DNA from: Cryobacterium sp. MP_M3 | GTDB taxonomy: Bacteria > Actinomycetota > Actinomycetes > Actinomycetales > Microbacteriaceae | DNA: 64,000 nucleotides | Direction: 5' to 3' | Assembly: GCF_015752155.1 (NCBI RefSeq) | Contig: NZ_JADOVI010000011.1 | Coordinates: forward strand, 62,001-126,000 | Shown here: positions 9,158-17,377 of the stretch, piece after piece | Position numbering within the stretch: position 1 is the first letter of the stretch | How the letters are laid out: every line of letters begins with the position of its first letter | Notes under the pieces: model-generated | What the model saw: the letters and a program-made list of their open reading frames with translations, nothing else | Told to the model about the DNA's origin: nothing | Databases searched by the model: none | Program-made: the position numbers and the translations under genes

Positions 9158-9609
9158 AGCGTCCCCAGGCCGTCGTGGTCGGAACTCTCCTCATGGGGTC
9201 AAGGGTCCTGGCCGGCCTCTTCGCCGTGGTCGAAGTCGGCGTGAACTGGCCGGAGTTCACGCACGCGATCGTCACCACCGGCGCGCGGACGGCCGGCGTC
9301 ACGCCCGAGCAGGCGGGGGTGGCGCTGGGCATCCTGCTCGGGCTCTACGGGGCCGTCCTCGCCCTCGAACTCTGCCTGGTCATCTTCGTCTACCTCGGCC
9401 GCAACTGGGCGCGGCTCCTCGCGATGTCGTTCGCGACGCTGAGCATCGGGGCCGGCTTCATCGACTACCAGTTCAACGGTGTCGCGATCACATTGCGCAC
9501 CTCGCTCCTCAGTCTGACCCTGGACATCCTGGTCCTCCTCGCACTGTCGAGCACCGCGGCCCGCGGGTATGCGCGTGCCGCGCGTGCCACTCCGCTCCGC
9601 AGCGACTGA
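9154..9609 (+). CDS. Small four-helix membrane protein
   Basis: A 151-aa hydrophobic protein with about four membrane segments and short loops, unrecognised beyond that. It starts with GTG inside a GTGA overlap with the stop of the LssY_C-like gene, so translation is coupled and the products may form one membrane unit. Its stop at 9609 converges on trhO. No motif pointing to a function. Confidence 0.7.
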   Translation: MKRPQAVVVGTLLMGSRVLAGLFAVVEVGVNWPEFTHAIVTTGARTAGVTPEQAGVALGILLGLYGAVLALELCLVIFVYLGRNWARLLAMSFATLSIGAGFIDYQFNGVAITLRTSLLSLTLDILVLLALSSTAARGYARAARATPLRSD

Positions 9610-9651
9610 CCGACCGGAGGTACCGCTCCGCGCGCCGGAAGCAGCGGGCGG

Positions 9652-10560
9652 TCAGCGCGGTTGCGCGGCGTGCGCGGCGCAGGCCGGGGCGTCGCGCCCG
9701 GCGCAGGTCGCGCAGACGACGAGCTGTTCCCGGCAGGAGGCATCCCGGCAGTTGAGCATGTTCTTCGTCGGCTCATCGCAGAGCCGGCAGCGGCCGAGCA
9801 CGGCGGTGTGGTCACTGAAGTCCACGGACATCCGCTGGTCGAAGACGTAGAGCGAGCCGTCCCACAGGCCGTCGTCGCCGAACGCCTCGCCGTAGCGCAC
9901 GACGCCGCCGTCAAGCTGGTAGACCTCGCTGAAGCCGCGGTCCTTCATCAGGCCGCTGAGCACTTCGCAGCGGATACCGCCGGTGCAGTAGGTGACGACG
10001 GGCTTGCCTTTGAGGTGGTCGTACTTGCCGCTGTCGAGTTCGGCGACGAATTCGCGTGTGTTGGCGACGTCGGGCACCACAGCGTTCCGGAACCGGCCGA
10101 TCTCCGCCTCGAATGCGTTGCGGCCGTCGAAGAAGACGACGTCGTCGCCGCGCTCGCCGACCAGCGAATGCAGCTCGGCCGGGCTCAGCTTCTCGCCGCC
10201 GCCGACGACGCCGTCCGCATCCACCTTCAGTTCGCCGGGAGCTCCGAAGCTCACGATCTCGTCGCGCACCTTCACGACCAGGCGGGGGAAGTCGAGGCTG
10301 AGGCCGGCCGGGTCCAGGGCCGTCCCGTTGCTCCACTTGAAATCGATCTGCTTGAACGCCGGATAGTCGCGCGTCTTCCGCACATAGCGTTTGAGCGAGG
10401 CAAGGTCGCCGCCGATCGTGCCGTTCAGACCCTGGGCTGAGATCAGGATCCGTCCGCGGATGCCCAGCGACTCGCAGAGGTCACGCTGCCAGAGGCGCAC
10501 CGCATCGGGGTCGGCCAGAGGTGTGAAGACGTAGTAGAGCAGGATCTTCGGGATAGCCAT
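9652..10560 (-). CDS. trhO: tRNA uridine(34) hydroxylase (rhodanese family)
   Basis: A 302-aa TrhO/YceA protein that hydroxylates U34 of tRNAs with oxygen, giving 5-hydroxyuridine, the precursor of wobble modifications. Visible: N-terminal acylphosphatase-like part ([15 protein letters not shown]...), rhodanese domain with active-site loop [10 protein letters not shown] (C192), and a C-terminal cysteine-rich segment (CRLCDEP...CRDASC...CATC) that fits metal binding. Full family length. Independent gene between convergent and divergent neighbours. Confidence 0.92.
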   Translation of the reverse strand: MAIPKILLYYVFTPLADPDAVRLWQRDLCESLGIRGRILISAQGLNGTIGGDLASLKRYVRKTRDYPAFKQIDFKWSNGTALDPAGLSLDFPRLVVKVRDEIVSFGAPGELKVDADGVVGGGEKLSPAELHSLVGERGDDVVFFDGRNAFEAEIGRFRNAVVPDVANTREFVAELDSGKYDHLKGKPVVTYCTGGIRCEVLSGLMKDRGFSEVYQLDGGVVRYGEAFGDDGLWDGSLYVFDQRMSVDFSDHTAVLGRCRLCDEPTKNMLNCRDASCREQLVVCATCAGRDAPACAAHAAQPR

Positions 10561-10647
10561 CGACCCATTTTACCGGCCTCCCCGCCGGCTCGGCCGCTCG
10601 CGTCCCGGCGGAATCTCAATAGGCTGGTGGCAGACATCGGAGGAAAC

Positions 10648-11202
10648 GTGAGCACACCTGATCCCCTCGCCCGGTTCGGCGAAGTCCCTCTCTTCAGCCT
10701 GACGAGCACCGACATGACCGACGGCCGGCCGCTCGCCGCTGCGCAGTACGGCAGGGGTGCCGGCGGGGCTGACGTCTCGCCGCAGTTGTCCTGGTCCGGC
10801 TTCCCGGCCGCGACCCGCAGCTTCGCGGTGACCGCGTACGACCCGGATGCGCCGACCGGCTCCGGATTCTGGCACTGGGCTGTCTTCAACCTGCCGCGGA
10901 CGGTGACCAGTCTCCCGCCGGGTGTCGGTGCGGCCGGCGGGCACCTGCTTCCCGCCGGGGCGGTGACCCTGCCCAACGAGGCGGGGCAGCGCGCGTTCGT
11001 CGGGGCCGGGCCGCCGGCCGGCACGGGCACGCACCGTTACCAATTCATCGTGCACGCGGTGGACGTCCCCCACCTCGACGTCGGCCCCGCATCCACGCCG
11101 GCCGTGCTGGGATTCAACCTGCACTTCCACACCCTGGCCCGCGGCATCCTCGAGGGCACCGGCGTGTTCGGGGGAGCCTCCGGCGACACGGAAGGCTCCT
11201 AG
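10648..11202 (+). CDS. YbhB/YbcL family PEBP-like protein
   Basis: A 184-aa phosphatidylethanolamine-binding/Raf-kinase-inhibitor-like protein. It has the family core: SPQLSW-like segment ([11 protein letters not shown]), the [14 protein letters not shown] motif that lines the anion-binding pocket, and the C-terminal [12 protein letters not shown] strand. The GTG at 10648 is chosen because GGAGGAA precedes it by a normal distance; an upstream in-frame GTG (10627) lacks this. Bacterial members have no agreed function. Encoded just upstream of, and in the same direction as, a LysR regulator. Confidence 0.85.
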   Translation: MSTPDPLARFGEVPLFSLTSTDMTDGRPLAAAQYGRGAGGADVSPQLSWSGFPAATRSFAVTAYDPDAPTGSGFWHWAVFNLPRTVTSLPPGVGAAGGHLLPAGAVTLPNEAGQRAFVGAGPPAGTGTHRYQFIVHAVDVPHLDVGPASTPAVLGFNLHFHTLARGILEGTGVFGGASGDTEGS

Positions 11203-11233
11203 GAACGGCGTCATCCAGCACTAGAATCGCTGA

Positions 11234-12166
11234 ATGGAATTGCGCCAGCTCGAACATTTCGTCGCCGTCGCCGAGGAACGCCACTTCACCCGGGCCGCGG
11301 AACTCCTGCAGATCTCGCAGTCCGGCCTGTCGGCGTCGATCCGTGCGCTCGAGATCGAATTGGGCACGTCCCTGTTCATCCGCAGCACCCGGCGGGTCGA
11401 GCTGACGACCGCCGGCCGGGCGCTGCTGACGGATGCCGTGCGCACCCTGGCCAGCGCCTCCGCCGCCCGCAACGCGGTGGCCGCCGTGCGCGGGCTGATG
11501 CGCGGCACCCTCACGGTCGGCGCCGAGCCCTGCCTCGGGTCGGTCGACCTGCCGGCCGAGCTGGCGGAGTTCCGGCGGCTGAACCCGGGCGTCGAGATCC
11601 GGTTGCGCTACGGCGGCTCCGTCGACCTCGCCGAGAGCGTCGCCGGCGGGCAGACCGATGTCGCGCTCGTGGTCGAGACCGGCGACACCCCGCCCGGGGT
11701 GCGGCTGCTCCGGCTGAGCACGCAGAACCTGATCGTGCTCTGCCACCCGGAGCATCCGCTCGCCTCCAGCGCCGGGATCGAGATGGACTCCCTGCGCACC
11801 GAGTCGCTCGTCGGTTTCCAGGCCGGCTGGGGTGCGCACGTGCTGACCCGGCGCGCGTTCGCCGCGGCCGGGTTCGACTACCGGGCCACTCTCGAGGTGA
11901 ACGACGTGCATCCGCTGCTCGACCTGGTCGGCCACAACCTCGGCATCGCGATCGTGCCGGAGAGCTTCGCGGAGAAACGCCCGGACGAGTTGCGCGCGGT
12001 GGCACTGCACGCGGGGATGCCGCAGTGGCACGTCGCGGTGGCCGTGGCGGACGAGCCGAGCCCGGCCGCCACGGCGTTCCTCGATCAGCTGCTCACCAGG
12101 GCGCCCGCTCAGGCGGCGTCGAGCGTGGCCGATTCCTCCGAGGTGAGCGTGAACTCGGCCGCCTGA
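11234..12166 (+). CDS. LysR family transcriptional regulator
   Basis: A 310-aa LysR protein with a clean N-terminal winged helix (MELRQLEHFVAVAEERHFTRAAELLQISQSGLS...) and an effector domain containing the usual LIVLCHPEHPLA stretch. Its 3' end overlaps the convergent aldo/keto reductase gene by 58 bp, an unusually long tail-to-tail overlap, so the two messages can form antisense pairs. Target genes are likely neighbours but cannot be fixed from sequence. Confidence 0.88.
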   Translation: MELRQLEHFVAVAEERHFTRAAELLQISQSGLSASIRALEIELGTSLFIRSTRRVELTTAGRALLTDAVRTLASASAARNAVAAVRGLMRGTLTVGAEPCLGSVDLPAELAEFRRLNPGVEIRLRYGGSVDLAESVAGGQTDVALVVETGDTPPGVRLLRLSTQNLIVLCHPEHPLASSAGIEMDSLRTESLVGFQAGWGAHVLTRRAFAAAGFDYRATLEVNDVHPLLDLVGHNLGIAIVPESFAEKRPDELRAVALHAGMPQWHVAVAVADEPSPAATAFLDQLLTRAPAQAASSVADSSEVSVNSAA

Positions 12167-13008
12167 ACCGAATCCCGGATGCTCTCCGGGCGGGAGGCGC
12201 CCGGGATCGGGATCACGTGCGGCGACTTCGCCAGGTGCCAGGCGAGGCAGACCACCTGCGGGCTCACCCCGCGTGCGGTGGCGACCGCCTGGAACGGCGC
12301 GAAACGGTCGCCGAGCGTCGCGGCCGCACGGATGCCGCCGAGGGGGCTCCACGGGATGAAGGCGATGCCGAGCTCGTCGCAGAGCCGCAGCTCGGCCTCG
12401 CTGATGCGGAACGCCGGCGAGAACTTGTTCTGCACCGACGCGAGCCGACCGCCCAGGATCTCCCTGGCCTGCAGGATCTGTTCCGGGTTCGCGTTGGAGA
12501 TGCCGGCCAGTTCGATCGTGCCGGCGTCGAGCAGGTCGCGCAGGGCGCCGATCGAGTCGGCGTACGGCACGGCCGGGTCGGGACGGTGGAACTGGTACAG
12601 CCCGAGCGCGTCGCCGCCGAGGCGTTTCAGCGAGGCCTCGGCGGCCAGCTTGAGGTGCTCCGGCCGGCCGTCCAGGGTCCAACTGCCGTCGCCGGGCCGG
12701 ACGTGCCCGCCCTTGGTGGCCACCAGCACGCTCGACGTGTCGCCGCCCCAGGAGGCGATCGCGCCGGCAATCAGGGTTTCGTTGTGGCCGACCTCGTCGG
12801 TGTGCAGCTGGTAGGCATCCGCCGTGTCGAAGAGGGTCACGCCGGCCTCGAGGGCCGCGTGGATCGTGGCGACGGAGCGTGCGGCATCCGGTCGGCCCTC
12901 GATCGACATGGGCATGCCGCCGAGTCCGATCGCGCTGACCTCACGGTGGGCGATGTGCCGGGTCGTCACGAGTCCTTCAGTCCCCGGCCGACGGACCGGC
13001 GTCACCAT
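12109..13008 (-). CDS. Aldo/keto reductase
   Basis: A 299-aa NAD(P)H-dependent aldo/keto reductase. Signatures: GLGGMPMS near the N-terminus, GVTLFDTADAYQ (Asp-Tyr catalytic pair region), LLVATKGG-type lysine, IPWSPLGG, and the NADPH-binding IPIPGASRPESI. Start ATG 13008 overlaps the stop of the second aldo/keto reductase by 7 bp; a GTG near 12969 gives a shorter and equally plausible N-terminus. Substrate unknown. The two reductases probably form an operon. Confidence 0.85.
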   Translation of the reverse strand: MVTPVRRPGTEGLVTTRHIAHREVSAIGLGGMPMSIEGRPDAARSVATIHAALEAGVTLFDTADAYQLHTDEVGHNETLIAGAIASWGGDTSSVLVATKGGHVRPGDGSWTLDGRPEHLKLAAEASLKRLGGDALGLYQFHRPDPAVPYADSIGALRDLLDAGTIELAGISNANPEQILQAREILGGRLASVQNKFSPAFRISEAELRLCDELGIAFIPWSPLGGIRAAATLGDRFAPFQAVATARGVSPQVVCLAWHLAKSPHVIPIPGASRPESIRDSVQAAEFTLTSEESATLDAA

Positions 13009-13973
13009 GCGTACTGCTCCGGTGCCGGCTTCCGGCCCGGGAAGATCTCGTCCAGCCGGGCGAGGGCCGCCGCGTCGAGGCTGACCGTGAGCGCCCGCAC
13101 GGCGGCGTCCAGCTGGCCCTGGGTGCGCGGACCCACGATCGGCGCCGTGACCGCCGGCTGGTGCAGCAGCCAGGCCAGGCCGACATCGCCCGGCTCGTGG
13201 CCGACCTCGGCGCAGAAATCCTCGTAATGCCCGATCGCGGTGCGGTGCTTCTCGAGCTGTTCGGCGACCTTGCCTTCGAGGCGGCGCCTGCCTTCGTTCT
13301 CCTTGCGGAGCACCCCGCCGAGCAGCCCGCCCTGCAGCGGCGACCAGGGGATGATGCCCAGGCCGTTGCTCACGGCCGAGGGAATGACCTCCAGCTCGAT
13401 GTCGCGGGTCAGCAGGTTGTAGATCGACTGTTCGCTGACCAGCCCCGTGAAGTTGCGTCGCTTCGCCTCGGCCTGCGCGGTAGCGATGTGCCAGCCGGCG
13501 AAGTTGCTGCTGCCGGCGTAGAGGATTTTGCCCTGCGCGACGGCCGTCTCCATCGCCTGCCAGATTTCGTCCCACGGGGTGTTCCGGTCCACGTGGTGGA
13601 ACTGGTAGATGTCGATGTAGTCGGTCTGCAGCCGGGTGAGGCTCGCGTCGAGGGCGCGGCGGATGTTCAGTGCGGAGAGCTTGCCTTCGTTGGGGAGCCC
13701 GCTCATGTCGCCGTACAGCTTGGTCGCGAGCACGGTTCCTTCGCGGCGGGCACCGCCCTGGGCGAACCAGTTGCCGATGATCTTCTCCGTGACGCCCTTG
13801 CCGGTGCTGTCGCCGTAGACGTTGGCGGTGTCGAAGTAGTTGATGCCGTAGCCGCGGGCGGAGTCCATGATGGCGTGAGCGTCGGCCTCAGGCGTCCAGT
13901 GGCCGAAATTCATGGTGCCGAGGCAGAGTCGGGAGACCGCGAGGCCGGAACGGCCGAGTTGTGTGTAGTCCAT
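13002..13973 (-). CDS. Aldo/keto reductase
   Basis: A 323-aa aldo/keto reductase of the YajO/AKR11-12-like group. Visible: YTQLGRSGLAVSRLCLGTMNFG, GINYFDTANVYG with catalytic Asp and Tyr, the TKLYGD lysine region, GASSNFAGWHI-like variant GSSNFAGW, IPWSPLQGG and PIVGPRTQGQL for cofactor binding. ATG 13973 begins the conserved N-terminus. First gene of a two-gene unit with the reductase at 12109-13008. Role probably carbonyl or sugar reduction; not more specific. Confidence 0.88.
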   Translation of the reverse strand: MDYTQLGRSGLAVSRLCLGTMNFGHWTPEADAHAIMDSARGYGINYFDTANVYGDSTGKGVTEKIIGNWFAQGGARREGTVLATKLYGDMSGLPNEGKLSALNIRRALDASLTRLQTDYIDIYQFHHVDRNTPWDEIWQAMETAVAQGKILYAGSSNFAGWHIATAQAEAKRRNFTGLVSEQSIYNLLTRDIELEVIPSAVSNGLGIIPWSPLQGGLLGGVLRKENEGRRRLEGKVAEQLEKHRTAIGHYEDFCAEVGHEPGDVGLAWLLHQPAVTAPIVGPRTQGQLDAAVRALTVSLDAAALARLDEIFPGRKPAPEQYAW

Positions 13974-14130
13974 CTGCCCAGCCTCCACCGTGGCGAGCGA
14001 CCTGTCCAACAGGGGCCGCGGATGAAATTGTGCGCTCCGGCTTCTCAATCCCGAAGGTGAGGTGCTCTCAGCTTGCTCACGGTCGCGCGTCATACAGTCA
14101 TCTGGTGATCCAGACCCACCGCTCCCTCGC

Positions 14131-15150
14131 ATGACGAAAGCATCTCCACGCACCGGCACCCGCGCACCGCTCAGCCTTGGCACCACCCGCACCAGGCCGC
14201 ACAAGGAAACCGCGCTTTCCCGGGTTCCGGTCTGGGTCTGGCGGGCACTGATGCACCGCATCCTCCCGGGCGAACTGCACAAGTTCAACGCTGAACCGAT
14301 CGACAGCGTCGACTACCACTTCGACCTGGACTACGCCGGCGACGGCATCCGTGACCACCGCCTCGACGTGATGGTGCCGCACGACGCGCCCGAACCTCTC
14401 CCCGTCTACATCTACTTCCACGGTGGTGGCTGGACCTCGGGCGACAAGGCGCCGCTGACCAAGTACTGCGCGAGCCAGGCCGCCGACGGCATGATCGTGG
14501 TCAACGCGAACTACCGGATGGCCACCCACTTCCAGCTCAAGCACATGCTCGAGGACGCCAACGGCGTGCTCGACTGGGTGGCCCGCAACATCGACCGTTT
14601 CGGCGGAGACCCGACCCGGATCGTCCTCGGCGGCGACTCGGCCGGCGGGCACATCGCCGCACTCCTCGCCGCCTCCGCCTACGAACCGAGGCTGGCCGCG
14701 TACTACGGCATCCGCCCGCAGGTCGAACCGGAGAATCTGCGCGGTCTCGTGCAGCACTGCAGCATCGCGGACGTCTCGGTGATGTTCGAGCGCGGCTTCG
14801 TGCTGAGCCTCAATTTTCTGCGGATGCTGCTGCCCGAGCGCGGCCGCGGGCTCGTGCTGCGCGCAGCGGCCCGTTTCATGTCCCCGATCGAGTGGCTGGA
14901 CAGCGGTTTCCCTCCCGTCTTCGTGACCACCTCGGAGCGGGACTACTTCTACCGGGCCAACCTCAATTTCATCGCGGCGCTGCGTCGCCGCTCGATCGCC
15001 GTCGACACCCTGATCTACGAGCGCGGCCAGGCGAACACCCACCACACCTGGCAGCAGGATGCCCGGCACCCCGAGTCCCAGGAGGTCTACCGCCGGCTCG
15101 GAGCCTTCGTGCGCCGGGTGGCCGCCCTGCCCGCCGCAGTCCCCGCCTGA
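14131..15150 (+). CDS. Alpha/beta hydrolase, hormone-sensitive lipase type esterase
   Basis: A 339-aa esterase of the HSL/acetyl-hydrolase group. The oxyanion motif HGGGW (FHGGGWTSGDK) and nucleophile GDSAGG are clear; the late TSERDYFY region supplies the acid and an NTHHTW segment the histidine. Likely hydrolyses short-chain esters in the cytoplasm. No strong ribosome binding site precedes ATG 14131, so the start is the least certain part. Divergent from the aldo/keto reductase pair. Its stop lies inside a tandem repeat (15145-15206). Confidence 0.8.
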   Translation: MTKASPRTGTRAPLSLGTTRTRPHKETALSRVPVWVWRALMHRILPGELHKFNAEPIDSVDYHFDLDYAGDGIRDHRLDVMVPHDAPEPLPVYIYFHGGGWTSGDKAPLTKYCASQAADGMIVVNANYRMATHFQLKHMLEDANGVLDWVARNIDRFGGDPTRIVLGGDSAGGHIAALLAASAYEPRLAAYYGIRPQVEPENLRGLVQHCSIADVSVMFERGFVLSLNFLRMLLPERGRGLVLRAAARFMSPIEWLDSGFPPVFVTTSERDYFYRANLNFIAALRRRSIAVDTLIYERGQANTHHTWQQDARHPESQEVYRRLGAFVRRVAALPAAVPA

Positions 15151-15206
15151 CCCGGAGCGGCAGCCTGACCCGGAGCGGCAGCCTGACCCGGAGCGGCAGC
15201 CTGACC
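15145..15206. repeat. 18-bp tandem repeat, three full copies
   Basis: GCCTGACCCGGAGCGGCA is repeated three times without mismatch (15145-15162, 15163-15180, 15181-15198) plus a partial copy. The first copy contains the TGA stop of the esterase gene, so the array is a local expansion of the end of that gene. It fills the gap before the convergent LysE-type gene. Confidence 0.9.
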
Positions 15207-15223
15207 GGGAATAGCGGGACGGG

Positions 15224-15862
15224 TCAGGACTGCGCGCCGGTGGCGGCCAGCACGCCGCCGAGGCCGATCATCATCACGCCGCCCGTCGCGGAGAGGTTCT
15301 CCATCCGGCGGGGCGATTTCGCGAACCAGTCCCTGGCCGACCCTGCCGCGAGGGCCCAGACGCTGTCGCCGAGCAGCGCGAGCAACACGAACAGCACGCC
15401 CAGGGTCATCAGCTGCAACGGCACCGCGCCGGCCCGGTAGTCGACGAACTGCGGCAACACCGCGACGAAGAAGACCATTGACTTGGGGTTGCTGATGCCC
15501 ACCACCGAGCCCTCCGCCAGCAGGCGCCAGTTGGACTTGCGGGCGACGCTCACCCCGATATCCCTGGCCACCGCCCGGCGATGCCGGATCGCGTGGACGC
15601 CCAGATAGATGATGTAGGCGGCGCCGACGAACTTGATCGCGGTGAAGACCACTACCGACTGGGTGACGATGGCCCCGAGGCCGAGCGCGACGGCCGCGAT
15701 CACGGGAACCATGCCGAGGGCGTTGCCGAGCACGCTGAGGAAGCCGCCGATCCGGCCGAGCGCGAGCGAGCGCCCGATCACGAACAGCACCGTCGGGCCG
15801 GGCAGCGCGATCAGCGCGACGGAGGCCAGCGCGAACGTCAGCAGGTTGGGCAGGGGAACCAT
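15224..15862 (-). CDS. LysE/RhtB family amino-acid exporter
   Basis: A 212-aa inner-membrane exporter with the family N-terminus (LLTFALASVALIALPGPTVLFVIGRSLA...), six hydrophobic segments and the GxxxGxxxG-like LGVHAIR loop. LysE/RhtB proteins pump out amino acids or homoserine lactones by proton exchange. The ATG at 15862 precedes the conserved region directly. Convergent with the esterase; the tandem repeat lies just after its stop. Substrate cannot be predicted. Confidence 0.88.
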   Translation of the reverse strand: MVPLPNLLTFALASVALIALPGPTVLFVIGRSLALGRIGGFLSVLGNALGMVPVIAAVALGLGAIVTQSVVVFTAIKFVGAAYIIYLGVHAIRHRRAVARDIGVSVARKSNWRLLAEGSVVGISNPKSMVFFVAVLPQFVDYRAGAVPLQLMTLGVLFVLLALLGDSVWALAAGSARDWFAKSPRRMENLSATGGVMMIGLGGVLAATGAQS

Positions 15863-15994
15863 GGGGCAATGCTAGACCGCGCCGGGCAGCATCCGCTGTG
15901 GCAATCGTGCAGGTTCCGGCTCCGGCGAGACGGTTGGTTGTGGGCCTCAGCAGCAAATGCGCGGCCCGGACTGACGTCGCCCTAGCATCGCAGG

Positions 15995-16558
15995 GTGCAT
16001 ATGCTCTGGCGAACCCTCCTCCACAGTCTGCTGTCCCGCTTCGGAGCGAGGCTCGGCCACTACGACGTCGCCCGCACCCGGTTCATCACCCTGCCGACCG
16101 ACCAGGACATCCTCCGGCACATGAACAACGGGGTGTACCTGTCGATCATGGACATCGCCCGCTTCGACCTGCTGCATCGCACCGGGATCTGGGCGATCTT
16201 CCTCGCCCGGGGCTGGTACCCCGTCGTCGTCTCGGAGACGATCAGCTTCCGGAAGTCCCTGACCCTCGGCCAGCGCTTCACCGTGGAGTCGCGCATCCTC
16301 GGCTTCGACGAGAAGGCCGTCTACGTGGAGCAGCGTTTCGTGCGACCGGATGCCGACGGCGTGCCCGAGGTCTACGCCCAGGGCTTCATCCGCGGACGAT
16401 TCCTCAAGCGCAGCGGCGGAATCGTCACGATCGACGAGCTCACCGACGCGGTCGGGGCCGTGCCGGCATCCGTCATCGTGCCGCACTGGCTGCTGGAGTG
16501 GAGCACGGATGTCGCGATGCCCGCGACCCGCGCGGCCGCCCCCAGCATCTGGGAGTAG
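15995..16558 (+). CDS. Acyl-CoA thioesterase-like protein (hotdog fold, 4HBT type)
   Basis: A 187-aa hotdog protein of the thioesterase/THEM6-like group. It has the typical DILRHMNNGVYLSIMDIARFDLL helix with the N-D/MNNG signature, followed by VSETISFRKSLTLGQRFTVESRILGFDEKAVYVEQRFV beta strands. It probably hydrolyses acyl thioesters; substrate unknown. GTG 15995 or the ATG two codons later (16001) can start it. Nearby genes give no pathway context. Confidence 0.75.
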   Translation: MHMLWRTLLHSLLSRFGARLGHYDVARTRFITLPTDQDILRHMNNGVYLSIMDIARFDLLHRTGIWAIFLARGWYPVVVSETISFRKSLTLGQRFTVESRILGFDEKAVYVEQRFVRPDADGVPEVYAQGFIRGRFLKRSGGIVTIDELTDAVGAVPASVIVPHWLLEWSTDVAMPATRAAAPSIWE

Positions 16559-16592
16559 CCCCGCCGTCCGGGCCGGCCGGTTGCCCCGCCGG

Positions 16593-17105
16593 TCAGTGGA
16601 TCGGTTCGGTCGCCCGCTTCGGAACGACGAGCTCCCGGTAGTACTCGGCGTGCGGGTGGTAGTGCGCACGATCGGGGAGCGGCTTGCCGAGCCGGGCGGC
16701 GACCAGGCGGTCGAAGTAGTAGTCCCAGTACGGGCCGACGGTCTCGGCGTCCGCCGCGCTGTGCAGCCGCTGGCCGAACGTGAGGGTGGTCATCCCCGCC
16801 CCCTCGACGAGGTGCAGGATCACGTGCCGGGCGGCGTCCCCCTCGCCGATGTTGACGGTGAACCGCTTCGGAGGGATGCACTTGAGGATGCTGACGTACT
16901 CCCATTCGGCGCCCGGCTCGTCGAGCCGGAAGCGCACGGCGCCCGTCTCGGGGGAGCCGGTGTAGGTGCCGATCCAGCCGGCGAGACCGGCGGGTCGGCT
17001 CATGCTCGCCCACACATCATCGATCGGCGCGGTGAAGAGCCGATCGAGCATGAGATAGAGCCCGTCCTCGCGCTGGGCGAGGCGTCCGGTTGGCTTGGCT
17101 GACAT
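16593..17105 (-). CDS. SRPBCC/AHSA1-like domain protein
   Basis: A 170-aa protein of the START/Bet v1 fold, AHSA1 branch: RLFTAPIDDVWASMSRPAGLAGWIGTY at the N-terminus, then alternating strands and a long C-terminal helix region (VGPYWDYYFDRLVAARLGK). Such proteins bind hydrophobic ligands. ATG 17105 is chosen because GGAGG stands six bases before it; the GTG at 17117 would overlap that site. The promoter carries a perfect dyad (17122-17141), suggesting tight repression. Confidence 0.8.
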   Translation of the reverse strand: MSAKPTGRLAQREDGLYLMLDRLFTAPIDDVWASMSRPAGLAGWIGTYTGSPETGAVRFRLDEPGAEWEYVSILKCIPPKRFTVNIGEGDAARHVILHLVEGAGMTTLTFGQRLHSAADAETVGPYWDYYFDRLVAARLGKPLPDRAHYHPHAEYYRELVVPKRATEPIH

Positions 17106-17121
17106 GGGAACCTCCACGGTG

Positions 17122-17141
17122 AGTGAGGCACTGGCCTCACT
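17122..17141. promoter_or_regulatory. Operator-like dyad upstream of the SRPBCC gene
   Basis: AGTGAGGC and GCCTCACT are perfect 8-bp inverted arms around a four-base spacer. It lies 17-36 bp upstream of the SRPBCC start, where a repressor would block transcription. Shape and size suit a TetR or ArsR type regulator; none is encoded next to it. Confidence 0.5.
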
Positions 17142-17377
17142 ACAAAACTATGCCCTTCTCCGGCCGGGGGCCAGCGGCCACGCGACGCAGCCCCGGAGGG
17201 AAGGGTTTCCGCCCACGGCACGCGTTGACGTGGGCGGTGCGAGGGGGGAGGATGGTCGCGAGAAACACCTCATGTCGCACCGTGACCTGAGGACCGCTCC
17301 CGCCGTGACAAGCCGGCCATCCATGGCCGCGATCGGCATGATCCCTGGGCCACACCCACTCAATCGGAGGGAAAACC

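Noticed and set aside
13002-14288. Longer N-terminus for the second aldo/keto reductase
   Set aside because: The frame is open to 14288 but the family N-terminus begins at ATG 13973 and the extra part overlaps the divergent esterase gene.
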